Below are positions 21,877-32,355 of a DNA stretch of 64,000 nucleotides, piece after piece. A model generated the notes under the pieces. It made no database searches. It saw nothing but the letters and a program-made list of their open reading frames with translations, and was not told where the DNA came from. The stretch comes from Gremmenia infestans. Lineage: Eukaryota > Ascomycota > Leotiomycetes > Helotiales > Hamatocanthoscyphaceae. Location of the stretch: assembly GCA_032629725.1 (NCBI GenBank), contig JAFEVB010000001.1, positions 1,364,001-1,428,000 of the forward strand. Reading direction: 5' to 3'. Numbering within the stretch: the stretch's first letter is position 1; the number at the start of each line of letters is the position of its first letter. The position numbers were made by a program, and so were the translations under genes.

Positions 21877-23040
21877 TCAGTTCTTCCCCCAAAACTTGAG
21901 CGAATTTCGACGCTTACGCCCTGATCCCTCTGACTCGGCAGTGCTCGATTTGATACCCTTGAGCACTCTCGATAGGGTGCTCTGCTGCTGCAGCACTGGT
22001 GGAGGAGGTGACTCAGGGCGAAATTCTGGAAACGCTGGCGTCGGTAAACGAAGAGCTGGATTTGCCGCGTGAAGCGATCGTAGTGGTGGCCTCGACTCTC
22101 CAATCACCTCCACGTCTCCAACAAACTTGACGCGCGTAGCAGGGTCCGAAGCTTGAGGCTCAGCAGGCAGTCCCGATAGCAGAACGATGGGGATGCCTTC
22201 GACGGGAATACCCAAAGCCAGGTCGTGAAACCAGTCTACTGGTTGGATGACTCTTGTTGGACGAAGCTGGATTGAGAACTCAGCTACGAGATCCCCCTCC
22301 TCGGTGTGGGGGTTCGGTGGGCTCTGGCCGCCGCGCGCGGGGTGTTTGAAGAGAATACAGAAGTATATGTCATCTTCTGAGATCGAGGATCGCCGCATGT
22401 CTGCGGTGGGATTGATCCAGGGCGATGGATCTGCTAATCTGACATGATCCAATTCCCCAGTGTCTGTCTGAAATATCATTTTCATTGAGGCTATATCTGG
22501 GAGAGGTAACGGCCAGCATGAGGGTGCAGGTTCTAGTGCTAGCTGTGGCCCAGGCTCTAGATCTAGTCCTAACTTTTGGGGTATAACCTCCTGTCCGTTG
22601 ATGTCTTCCGGTCTCAGTACATTGGGGAAAACCTCATCCCCGATTTGCAAAAGCGCCCAGTACTTTGACTGTATATCAGTTCTCTTCTTAATCTTAAGCT
22701 CAATAATCAAGGACGGTGGATCTCCCAGCGATCCATCGATTTCAACCACGAGATCCCCATCTTGGGTGATGTCTTTTGGGAGACATGCAGCGAACTGTTT
22801 CATGCCTAAGATGGCAAACGTATTCTTCGTCGACGTTCGTTTGGGGAGAGTAACAAGCAGGTGGATAAAATATCGCGGGGCATGGCGTTTTCCTGCTTTG
22901 GGTGCTGCTGTAGATATTGAGGCAGCTTTTAAAGCTTGTCGGTCGATTCTTACCTTGAAGTATCTGTCTGTTGCTTGTGATCCTTTTGGATTATTTACTC
23001 TTTGGTGCTCCGCTTGGAGAGTGATTATGGTTTCGGTCAT
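21877..23040 (-). CDS. Unknown protein, LPKRT-motif family, long paralogue
   Basis: This is an intronless 387-residue frame. The N-terminal 150 residues form alternating hydrophobic strands with DRYFKVRID, then HLLVTLPKRTSTKNTF, then SLIIELKIKKRTD and LLQIGDEVFPNVLRPE. The same landmarks appear in order in the gene at 24072-24770, so the two are paralogues. The C-terminal half has a Pro-rich region and ends with STLSRVLKGIKSS and a basic tail (GRKRRNSLKFWGKN). The pattern is compatible with a beta-sandwich domain, but I recognise no family. There is no signal peptide or membrane segment. It could be a lineage-specific intracellular protein. Confidence 0.65.
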   Translation of the reverse strand: MTETIITLQAEHQRVNNPKGSQATDRYFKVRIDRQALKAASISTAAPKAGKRHAPRYFIHLLVTLPKRTSTKNTFAILGMKQFAACLPKDITQDGDLVVEIDGSLGDPPSLIIELKIKKRTDIQSKYWALLQIGDEVFPNVLRPEDINGQEVIPQKLGLDLEPGPQLALEPAPSCWPLPLPDIASMKMIFQTDTGELDHVRLADPSPWINPTADMRRSSISEDDIYFCILFKHPARGGQSPPNPHTEEGDLVAEFSIQLRPTRVIQPVDWFHDLALGIPVEGIPIVLLSGLPAEPQASDPATRVKFVGDVEVIGESRPPLRSLHAANPALRLPTPAFPEFRPESPPPPVLQQQSTLSRVLKGIKSSTAESEGSGRKRRNSLKFWGKN

Positions 23041-23783
23041 TTCGATAAAAATGAATTATAAGTCTGCTTGGTGTTGGATCGATTCAAGTGAATACTCCAT
23101 ATGTTGTGGGTCTTTTATAGGATCATGTTGATATTGTTTCTGTGGAGAATTTCTTTCGTGATTTTCTGTTGTTTGTTGCCTGTCAGTCTTTCACGAAAAT
23201 GTCATGTTCCATTGTTCTATTGTTTCGACATTATCATGTTCCATTGTTGCATTACTTACCATGTGTCTTCATTTTCAATAGGCTTTGTAGTACTCTTTAT
23301 GTCGGGATATGTGGTCACAAGTGGTCATAGATACTAGTGCCAATGACTAAGCGACGCAGAGGCATAACCTCTCTCAGCCTCTGCCTCGTAATCCACACTT
23401 AGCAAAAAGACAAGCAACATCAACCAGAACCATGACCACCTTATACTAGCTAGTAGGAAGTGATCTAATCTGTTACCTGTGATACCTCCACTTTATGCAT
23501 TACTTGATCGTCGTTATTTGATTGTTTATAAAGCTTTCGTCGTATTTGTTAAAGGCCACTTCTTGGAAATGCCCACCAAGTATTGGTCGAGTTCTGGCGC
23601 TAATTTCACCCGATTACACAATTATTATCTCGCATGCGTGTCACATTATACAATTACTTTCTTCGATTTTAGATTTTTTTAGGTTTTTTTTATTAGTCTA
23701 TCAATATCCAAACTCTAACGTTGCCAACTCTAAAGGTAAAACATTCTATTTCCTCCCGAACCTCCGAAAATAGATAGGAAAAG

Positions 23784-24068
23784 AGAATGGACCACTCACC
23801 TGCTTGACAAACTCTTGTGGGGCCTGCCCTCACTCCTCCCGCCTGAGTCTCAGGAAAAAGGAAATGGATGACGTACCTGCTTGACAAACTCCTGTTGGAC
23901 CTGCCCTCACTCCTCTCGCCTAAATCCCAGGGAAAGAAAATGGATCGCGCACTGCTTGAGACGCTCCTGCTGGAACTATCTTCACTCCCTAAACTTCGAA
24001 AGGGGATAGGAAAAGGATCATGGATCACTCACCTGCTTGAGACACTCCTGTTGGACCTGTCTTCACTT
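23784..24068. repeat. Minisatellite of four diverged units with splice-like borders
   Basis: About four tandem copies of a 75-85-base unit occur. Read on the minus strand, each contains GGAGTGAAGGCAGGTCCAAC-like text, then AGGAGTKTSTCAAGCAG, followed by GTGAGTGATCC, a damaged TGCGCGATCC or GTACGTCATCC, a CATTTTCCTTTCC-like pyrimidine run, and an AG just before the next copy. Hence each unit resembles a mini-exon plus a mini-intron. Read on the plus strand the units encode LLxTLLLxLxSL-type leucine-rich text (23868-24107). The array abuts the stop of the leftward gene at 24072. Confidence 0.75.
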
Positions 24069-24071
24069 GTC

Positions 24072-24770
24072 TTAAACCAACTCCGAAAGGCGCCTGAGCA
24101 ATCTTGACACCGTGCTTCTCCGTTTTGTATTATACACTGGTGGCGGCATGTATTCAGAACGCGGTGCGCCGCTTGCACGTAGCTTGAGCTCTGCAGCGTT
24201 CAGAATACCATGGACTGCTCCTGACCTATGAAGCTTAGGTTTAGTGGGATCCAAAATTCCGTCTGTTATAACCTTCGGTTTTGCAGCATCTGGGCTCCGA
24301 GGCTCCAGTCCCATCGGTTCTCCGTTGTTTAGGTTAAGATACGGTCTCCGGAGTTCATAGGAGACGCTATCTTGTAGGTCGAGCAGGGGCCATGTATCCA
24401 TGGTTTTCCAGACGTTGAACTGAATGGTGATAGCGGGAATTGCTGCCTCCTCTTCATTCAACTCCACGTTGACATCAGCACGGTGTCTATTTTCTGGGCT
24501 GGAGAATAGATGCTTCACCGGCACTCTTAGGACCGTGCGTCCGGGTTCCGTACGTTTAGGGAGGAATAGTGTGCAACGGATTGTGAGCTTCTCGTCTGCG
24601 GGACGGTACGGGATGTCCTTTGTGTATTCCCTCATCATGTTTGGCGGGAACACTACTTCAAAGTACCTGTCTTGGTCTGGTAAGCCCTCTACATTTTTGG
24701 TTCGTCGAACTTCGACTGGGATTGACAAGTTTACTGGCATTCTCGATGCTGGTGTCTTTTTGATGATCAA
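24072..24770 (-). CDS. Unknown protein, LPKRT-motif family, short paralogue
   Basis: This is a 232-residue intronless frame. Landmarks shared with the neighbour at 21877-23040 are V-x-R-x-N-x-x-G before DRYFEV, CTLFLPKRTEPGRTVL, ITIQFNVWKTMD, LLDLQDSVSYELRRPY, and a C-terminal STVSRLLRRL resembling STLSRVL. It is shorter because the middle Pro-rich region is reduced. MPVNLSIPVEV, eleven codons in, is an alternative start that aligns better with the paralogue. The same orientation and 1-kb spacing suggest tandem duplication followed by divergence. Function unknown. Confidence 0.6.
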   Translation of the reverse strand: MIIKKTPASRMPVNLSIPVEVRRTKNVEGLPDQDRYFEVVFPPNMMREYTKDIPYRPADEKLTIRCTLFLPKRTEPGRTVLRVPVKHLFSSPENRHRADVNVELNEEEAAIPAITIQFNVWKTMDTWPLLDLQDSVSYELRRPYLNLNNGEPMGLEPRSPDAAKPKVITDGILDPTKPKLHRSGAVHGILNAAELKLRASGAPRSEYMPPPVYNTKRRSTVSRLLRRLSELV

Positions 24771-26396
24771 AAAGAAGTCTTCCTGGATGATGGGGTATCT
24801 CGTGAGAGTTGTCGTATTGAAGGCTGTGTTAACAGGTGGTGGTGATGGTAAGTGTGTTGGATGCTTTTTGGAAATGGGTGAGCATTTCAGTGCTTATATA
24901 GTTCCTCATATAAGTCTGTTTTTCAATACATTTTTATTTCTCGGTCGATTCTGTTTCTCAAGTCAAAGAAAGGTTTCTGTTTCGCATCAGAAGCCGAGGA
25001 ATAGGAACAGAGTTTCATAGTTCACATTTACTGTTCCTTTCCTCAGCTTTGTCTATTACCCAAAACAATTATTTTCCAATTGAGACATCTGAGTTATATA
25101 ATGTTGTATTTGTTCTAACGTGACGTAACAGTTATTGTTCTCAATTACACGTAGGATCTCATACCAATTCCCATCAACGTCATTGTAAGATCTTAGTACT
25201 TTGTCCCGTCTAAAAGAAGTATCATTGCTCTATCAATTAATGACTCGTATCGATTCTCAAGATTCATTTTCCATGCCGCCAAACTCTTAAAAGGGGACAA
25301 TAGAAGAAACAGGACTACCTAACTAGTATGTGTCCGCCAAGTTTATTTTTGTCTATAGAGTAAACAATAGTGTCAGCAAATAATAGCAGCAAGTCTTTCA
25401 CGTTATTCTGCCCATTGTTCACCTTGTTATTACATATCACACAAAGAAATGCACCCACTAGTCTTGTGGCGGTGGATGAAAAGTGAAGAGGCGGGTGGAA
25501 GGGCGGGGCATTACCAACTGCTATGCTCTTCAATTTGCCAACTAGTCAAACGTTTCACATTTTATAGACTACACGTTCACATTATCAGACATCATTTGAG
25601 TTTTAATAAGCACTTTCTATTCGTGCAAAGGTTATCTACCCAACCATAATCTACACCATTATTCCAACGTCAACTAAATACAAAACTTCCCTCCCGTTTT
25701 TTTATTAATGTGAAATTTCACCATTTCTCGAGTCATCATCATCTTAATGAAATTCCCGAATTACTCGTCCGTGCAAGTTAACGCCTCGCTGGCTCACCAT
25801 TTCGGTGCTCGAGGCTGGTCCGGTGGCGGCGGCCAGGTTCCAGGTCCTGGCTGTCCGCCTGGACCTCGTGCAAGGGTGGGCTTTGCGTACTTGCACTGTC
25901 CAGGACGAGGGCGTGCCCGAGCTGGGTTAGTGGTTTTCGGCATTGCTGTCGAGATTTTGGTGTTTTGGGATTTAATTCAAGTTGTGTGATTAGTAGGTGT
26001 GGTTGTGTCAGGAGGGTTGATTGTGTAGGGAAGTATCTAGACTAGGATCTTCTGAGGTTTTGTACTTCTGGTGGATAGTTTCATTCCATGAAGTTTTGTG
26101 TTATTCATGATGAATGAAATACGGGGAGAATGTTCCTATCTCTGCGGATATAGCAAGCTTTGTCGCGCCAACAAAGCAGTTTTGTTTACGTTGAAAGATT
26201 TCAAGGTTAAATGACTGATACCTGACGCACAATGAGGTTTATGACAGATACCGGACTCAACTTGTTGTTCATGGGTCCAATATTAGTCGTTTGACGAGAT
26301 TTCAATCCCCTGAAAAACGAAATCACTATTCCGGTACTACTTAGCACGGCAAGATGAAGAATTATTCATGTATAGAAAATTCATTTGCGTACCCTG
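24771..26396. other. AT-rich intergenic region
   Basis: There is no convincing gene. A GC-rich island at about 25770-25935 contains the small ORF listed separately. Confidence 0.5.
25747..25989 (+). CDS. Small Gly/Pro/Arg-rich ORF, doubtful
   Basis: An 80-codon frame starts at ATG 25747 inside a local GC-rich island. It reads as GARGWSGGGGQVPGPG followed by a PGPRARVG section and a hydrophobic end (LVVFGIAVEILVF). It might be a tiny orphan protein. No family or splice evidence is available. Confidence 0.2.
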   Translation: MKFPNYSSVQVNASLAHHFGARGWSGGGGQVPGPGCPPGPRARVGFAYLHCPGRGRARAGLVVFGIAVEILVFWDLIQVV

Positions 26397-28015
26397 TCAA
26401 GGCTTCTTGAAATAATTATTCAGGGTGTTCTTCTGTAAGGATTTCTCCACTTTCTTCTTCGGCGCGTCGCCCTCCTCTTTATCAGGTTTCTCCCCAACTT
26501 TCATCAACAGGTACAATTCTTCAAATTCGGCAGTATCCACAATACCACCCGAGGCCTCTTTATGACCTCGAGCAAAGTTCTCCCCAAGTCTCTGGACGAG
26601 GTCAGTGGTATCGAGGTCTGCGACTGCCTTTAAAGACTCTATAATGTTCACTGGAGGGTCTCTGCCCCGCGCGCAACGGGCTATCCTGCAAGAGAAGTTG
26701 ACTTTGCCGGGGAGGTATCCGTAATTGGCTACCATTACGATTTCGAGAGCTTTTGACTTTAAGTGGCTTGCCTGAATATCTGTGAGACTTGGGGCGGAAG
26801 TGATGGGCATGTCAAATTTACCCAGCGTGTTGCAATGACGGGATGCACTTGAGCTTGACTATCTATCTTCAAGACCGCAATTTTTCCATCTTTGCTGAAT
26901 TTGGGAGGAGTATGCGTCCGCTTCTCGACCTCTTCATTGATCTCCTGCCTTGCCAAAGCAAGGCGTCGATTATTTAAGATCTCTTTCGGATCTTTGGCCT
27001 CGAGAAGGGCGGTCCAGGCCGTTATTACGTCGTACGTTCCAGTTCGCCGAGCTAAACGATTGAGCTATGCGATAGATAAGGAGAGGGCAACATACGAGCA
27101 TTGATATAAGAGACGCAATCGTTGATCAGCTTCTTGGTGTACTTCTTGAAGGTTTCCGCCATGTCGGGAAATGGTGGTAGCCATTTCAGCGTGTTCCCCA
27201 GATCACCATGGGTCCCAATTGCGCACAGATACCCGCATTCCGAGGCAATATCTGGTCCTAGTTCTTTGCAGATCTCATAAGTGATTAGGGAAGTTGTTGC
27301 TACTGGCGGACAATGGCATCCTGACACAACCTTGATCAAATTAGTGAAGGGGACTTGTCATAAAGGAGAATTGCTCTTACTGTGGCACCTTCTGGAAAGT
27401 CGTAACTAAAGTGGTGATCAATGACAAGTGACCTAACCTGACTATCACCAACCACTGGAGGACCTTTTCTACTCCCTTGGTCGAGAACAATAACAAATTG
27501 CGGCTTCTTCTCGAGCATGATCTTCCGCTCATCTTCCTCATGGATGTTTTTCCCCTTCTGTACCAGGTGAACATCGAGGAATTTCGGATCGAGGCCCAGC
27601 TTTACAAGAGTTCTATGAACAATGACACCAGAGCTGAGACCGTCCGCGTCCTTATCTGGAACGATAAGGGTTGGTTTATTGGCATCAGCGCTTTCTCGAA
27701 TTCAGTCACGTGATTCAGGATTTACTCTCATGGACCTACCTACCAATCTCTCAAGAACTTCCGAGCAGATATCATTTGCTCTTCAGGGGCTGGCCATATA
27801 GGATCACCATTTGAATCTATCTTTTTTGGGACGCTGCAATAATCATCGACTTTCACTGCTTTCTTAGCTGATGGCTCTGGACTCGTTGCTTTTCGCTTCA
27901 TTCCGCGAATTTGTTGTAAGATTGGGAGTGGCAAGGCACTGTTTCTGAAGTGAATATGAGATCGTAATACTGGATGAGCACAAAGACGGTTCAAAGAGCC
28001 CAAAAGACAATGCAT
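26397..28015 (-). CDS. DHH-superfamily (RecJ-like) phosphoesterase
   Basis: Five exons (28015-27744, 27690-27381, 27330-27096, 27051-26822, 26771-26397) joined by 44-53-nt introns give 473 residues. DHH signatures are VPDKDADGLSSG (about 102-112), VLDQGSRKG, and the family motif VIDHHFSYD with Asp182-His183-His184. IGTHGDLG and a C-terminal DHHA1-like region (VNFSCRIARC, GHKEASGGI) follow. Such proteins hydrolyse phosphoester bonds of nucleic acids or nucleotides with Mn ions. The N-terminus from Met1 is basic and Leu/His-rich, whereas an internal Met39 opens MKRKATSPEPSAKK, a nuclear-signal-like segment. The last residues, KNTLNNYFKKP, resemble a PCNA-interacting box. All catalytic motifs look intact. 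The exact substrate is unknown. Confidence 0.85.
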
Positions 28016-28493
28016 TGATTTCTTCTGACTGCTTATTGCCAGAGTTGTGGAAAGGAGGTGTCGTTGAATTGAATTATCGACGTCACCTACTACAGTAACT
28101 GCTAACCGAATTGGGAAGATTCGCTTCTGTCCACCCCTTAAGCTTTGGAGCCATTTCCTATCATCTAGTCCAGTAATAAATGCAGAACAATAGTATTGCC
28201 CCTTGTTTGTTCTTGGTTATGTCCGACTTCCTCTGATCGAACAAAGATTTCCTCATTTCTCTTGCCGAATCCTTTGTCTCGCAAATCCTGTAGCAAAGAC
28301 CTTTGAGCAGCTCTCAGTGACAAAACAATGACATTATACCTCTATAAGGTCATGTCTTCCACCCAGGACAAGCTCTACCAAGTTGTCATTCAACACGCAG
28401 GTCAGCACTTCGACCATTCGACCATTACATCCACTAAACGATTGGAACGTTTGTCAGAACCGTCTTCAAACACTTCAAAAAAAAATCCACATT

Positions 28494-29060
28494 ATGGATT
28501 CCCCAATACTGAATGAGTTTCTCGCAGGTAGCTTTACCATTGTTAAACCCGTCGTAGAAGAAGTAGACTGGTTCTACATCGAGGAAGACAAGGTTATCCG
28601 GCACTTCACATTCTTGACGAATGATGAGGGTTGGAGGGAAGTCACGAAACAGGTCAATAAATACCCAGTCAATACATCCCCCGATCCATCTTCAGAGGGC
28701 CAGTGCTTCACTGACTTCATAGCCACCAACCCTGTCCATCCAGCTCTCAGAAATGTGGCCCCAGACGGACTTCGAATGCACCCAGTTATTGCGCCCACCT
28801 CACTCGGACTGTTCTCTAACGAAGAGTGGGACAGTTTATATTCAAGCGACGAGGAAATGTGGTCATTTTTGGTAAGCGACGCTGGAAACATCACGACAGT
28901 CTGTAAAGGAGAATTCAAGCTACTCGAAGTTAATAGAGGTAAAGCTCGTCGGGCGTGTAGACACCACCACCCGCACTGCGGAACATGCTCTTCGGAAAAG
29001 GTTGTTGGCTGGCTCAAGCGCAAGTTGGCGAAGAAAGAGAGAGTAAAGGGCTTCAAGTGA
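28494..29060 (+). CDS. Hypothetical protein, not recognised
   Basis: This is a 188-residue frame from ATG 28494; the frame is open further upstream but without an ATG. It contains a charged N-terminal half (VEEVDWFYIEED, DEGWREVTKQVN), a middle with LFSNEEWDSLYSSDEEMW, and a C-terminal RRACRHHHPHCGTCSS that could bind a metal, followed by a basic tail. No signal peptide or membrane helix. It is divergent from the DHH gene across about 480 bases. Probably a lineage-restricted protein. Confidence 0.5.
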   Translation: MDSPILNEFLAGSFTIVKPVVEEVDWFYIEEDKVIRHFTFLTNDEGWREVTKQVNKYPVNTSPDPSSEGQCFTDFIATNPVHPALRNVAPDGLRMHPVIAPTSLGLFSNEEWDSLYSSDEEMWSFLVSDAGNITTVCKGEFKLLEVNRGKARRACRHHHPHCGTCSSEKVVGWLKRKLAKKERVKGFK

Positions 29061-29323
29061 GGCTTTCGAGGGGTATAGATTAATGAGACACTTCCACATT
29101 AAAGATAACATACCTTGCGATATAGCTTGCATGTGAACCATATCCATTCATAATGAAGTAACGTCGTTTTTTATTCTTGGGTATCCTCCGCAATTTAAAG
29201 CATGTCAATGAAAACAGCGGGTCCGCGATACCCAGTAGCTCACTACATCCATCACAGTATTTAACCTTCAAGCGCTATGCAAATCGCGAGTAAACTGTTT
29301 TTGATACACCACTCACTCCAACA

Positions 29324-30151
29324 CTATAATCGTAGTCTTGACAACAACTCGTCCCGATCTTCATGCTTGATAAGCCAAAGCCATTCCTGTCGATCATCTG
29401 AGGAAACTCGGTCCAGGACGGCCTTGCATCCTACCATAGAACTGACAAGAGAGACTACAATGCGAACATAGTGTTGGGATTTTTGACACTTTCGGTCTGT
29501 GAAGTGATTTGCAGGACACCCTTTTGTGATGACTTTGACTCGTGAAAGCCCATTACCGTAACCAATAGATTTTTGGACATTGACGAAGAAGTTTAGGATA
29601 GCTTCCAAACTTCTTCCTCGAGGTTCAGAGTACTCATTTTCAACCGGCGTTGTGTCAAGAATGAGATACCTGAAATCGAAAAACGGGCGCATGCTTTCCT
29701 TGTTGAGATCTATTATCCTTTGCTTTGAGATTTCGTCCTCCCTGTTTCTAGATAAGCAGCTAAACCAGCTTTATTGAAGCGTTGACTCACTCGAGATCTA
29801 ATTGCAGGTTCGCGATGTTCTTGACAGCCGATCCAGGCATATTTTGGAAGCCCCAATCTAATATCAAATTTGACGTCAGCCTTGCTCTGCTAAGGCAAAG
29901 ATACACTCCAGACAAAGTCTACCATTCGCATCGCAGAGCCTGTAGACGTTTGTTTTGATGAAAACGTTCAGACCCTCTCCATACAACTCGGGATCTGCTC
30001 GCAGCGCCTTGAGAAAGCCTGGCATATAGCCGCCGCGTTGCCAGTGGCCTGCGAATCCGGCTATGAAAATGAGCTCCCTGATTTCTGGAGGAAAGGCCCT
30101 GAGCCCCTCATCAGTGAGAGGAGTAGAGCGCATTGAGCACATTTCAATCAA
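29324..30151 (-). pseudogene. FPxEIRE-motif protein, leftward paralogue, probably frameshifted
   Basis: Exon 1 (to 29923) carries DEGLRAFPPEIRELIF, and exon 2 (29857-29791) reads DWGFQNMPGSAVKNIA. Exon 3 from 29742 starts EDEISKQRIIDLNK, but the frame that continues as MRPFFDFRYLILDTT is shifted by one base, with an apparent extra base near 29695-29705. A rescue using an acceptor at GGAAAG, just before the ATG at 29692, is possible but poor. The order of motifs matches the rightward gene at 30909. The protein resembles fungal F-box-like/2EXR-type families (LPxEIRxxIF). The start could be 30151 or, by comparison with the paralogue, 30133 (MRSTPL). Confidence 0.5.
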
Positions 30152-30908
30152 ACATGCTAAGCATGTAGTTTGATGTTGATGGTTAAGGCGGGGCGGGTAG
30201 TAAATGCATCAGGTGGCAATATGTCTCGTCCGATTGTCGACCAATCGGGGGGTTTCTAGACGCTGCAGCGAATCGTGATCATGTGATCCATCCAATATCT
30301 TTTCAACGTCCACACATAATCAAAGGCCGGATCTGGAAAAGCAGGCATAAAAGATGCGGATGGAAGCATTTATAGCGAGGGGGGTGAGTCTTTGAGTCGC
30401 ATCTTACTCCGCAATACTAGGCAATAGAGCACGTGCGTATCGTCCAGGCCTAGAGACAATAAGGTAGGAAGGCAGAAAACACCGTGGACAAATCCATTCC
30501 TTGCTGGGGTTTTCTACTTACAAGTGGCTAGCTGTGTATGAAACATTTTTGTTGCTTCTATTCAAAGTATCAATTCATCTGGTATAGGAACGTGATGCAA
30601 AGTGATGCAAAGCTCGCCGGGGGAAGCTATCCAAAAATGCTTCATTTCAATAAAGCATCGCCCCCTTGTGAAGAATGGAATCCCTTGCGTTTAGTAGAGC
30701 TTGGCCTTGTTTTACAAAGATTAGTCAGATGCGTCGCTTCCCCTATTCACATTCTCGCTAAGCTCCTTCTTCCAGTTCCGACGCCATCACGCTGAATCTA
30801 AGATAGAAGGTGCGACCCTTCCAGAAACCTCATTTGAAAGTTGCCATTATCCTAACCTCGTGAAAGTTTCTCCGCCCACTGACCAACAATAACAACTCCA
30901 CAATCACG
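30152..30908. other. Intergenic between head-to-head paralogues
   Basis: This is presumably a bidirectional promoter region for the two FPxEIRE-motif genes. The only ORF (30538-30795) has no coding character. No internal repeat was noticed. Confidence 0.4.
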
Positions 30909-31864
30909 ATGGCTTCTTTGACGCCTCTTTGCGACAAAGGCTTCCGCGCCTTCCCCCACGAAATCCGCGAAATGATCTTCTCCAACCATCTGAAGAAGAC
31001 TTGGTGTGGCAAGACCCCCTCACTCATCCAGGCACTTCGTGGATCTGTGCTCCACCAGGAAGCTATCGATTCCTTGGCAAAGACAAATCAATTCAAGTTA
31101 CACAAGGCGAACGGATGGAGCTTTGGGAAGATGGGTACAAGGAGTATCAAACGCATCAGGAGCCTCCATATCAGAGTTGAGTAAGTTTCACCTGCATATT
31201 TTCCTTTCGCATTAATTTTCGGTGGCTTGTCTTATCCAAAGTTTGAATAATTAGAATTAATCAGTTATCATGTAGTCCGGATGGGCAATCCATTGGCTCA
31301 ATAACGAGTATGAAGGAACTGTGGGAAGATGGATGCTTAGATTATCTCATTTTGAGCACAGATGCATCAGTCCCGGTAGTTGATCATGGTTATAGCCAAG
31401 AAGCATTGGCAGACATACATTTCAAGATGGTCCCATTTTACCGGACAGTAAGCTCATGGACATCACACTCGCTTCTTATGTGGGATGCTTCGAACCCTAT
31501 ATTTGGCTATATTTCCTGCAATACCCCGAAACCTTTCCACAGATAGAGGTTAACTCGGCTATGTTCACAGATTATCAACGACATTGAGAACCTACAAGCA
31601 TCCCTCAAAAGGGTGAAGCTTATAACGTCAGGCGTGCCTCTCGCCTTCGGAGGCTTCCGACAAATCATAGATGGAGAACCGTTTACAATATTTGACTGGC
31701 GCTTCAGAGCTTTTGGCTCAATACTTGTGAATCAAACTAGCTATGCTTTCAGGCAACGGCCGGTAATGGCAAGAGTTACATCATCGACGACTCAGAAGTG
31801 GGTATGGATTCTCGAGGATACGGCTCGACATCACGAAGGAATCCACGAAGGGCTAGGTTTTTGA
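30909..31864 (+). CDS. FPxEIRE-motif (F-box-like) protein, rightward paralogue
   Basis: Three exons (30909-31180, 31276-31447, 31571-31864) splice in frame to 245 residues. Exon 1 begins MASLTPLCDKGFRAFPHE and continues IREMIF, then KTPSLIQALRG, FKLHKANGWSFGKMG, RSLHIRV. Later exons give DYLILST, IINDIENLQASLKRVKLITSG and a Trp/Arg-rich end. The intron after RV(D) has the same phase as in the leftward paralogue, supporting common origin. The family looks like the lineage-expanded F-box-like proteins of filamentous fungi, but a formal F-box is not certain. No catalytic motif. The gene is intact. Confidence 0.6.
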
Positions 31865-32355
31865 AGGGTTAGCGATATTACATCCGTGGGGCAGCTTTGT
31901 TTTGATGTGCATGTTCATACTCGGAGTGGAAGTCTGCTATTATCCAATACTCCTAGAATAGTCACTGCATTCAACATTCTCATGATGCCGAGGAATCCTT
32001 GGGCACAGATGGAACATGATACTGATATGGAGGCTGGATTGGTGGCGCTCCCTCCACAGTGCGTCTAGGACATTAGAGACCGGTGCCCCTTTTTCTGTCC
32101 ACCGCGAAAGGGTTTTAGTTTAGGGGTATTGAAAATAAACTATTTACAATGTCCATCACTTCAGCGCGTGAAATTTATACTATCTCAATCCAAGCACTAA
32201 GCAAAGCCTACCTCTGAATTCTCCAAGTTGTGGTTTCTTACTAGATTTAAATTGGAAATTCAAGCATTCACGTCCATTTTTCACATTAATGATTTCTCAA
32301 GTCCTAGTTTCAAACCAACGCGTGACTGTTTCCAATGATTAAAAAGTCTTGCCGT

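Noticed and set aside
24424..25020. Plus-strand ORF of 198 codons
   Set aside because: Mostly antisense to the LPKRT-family gene; no independent features.
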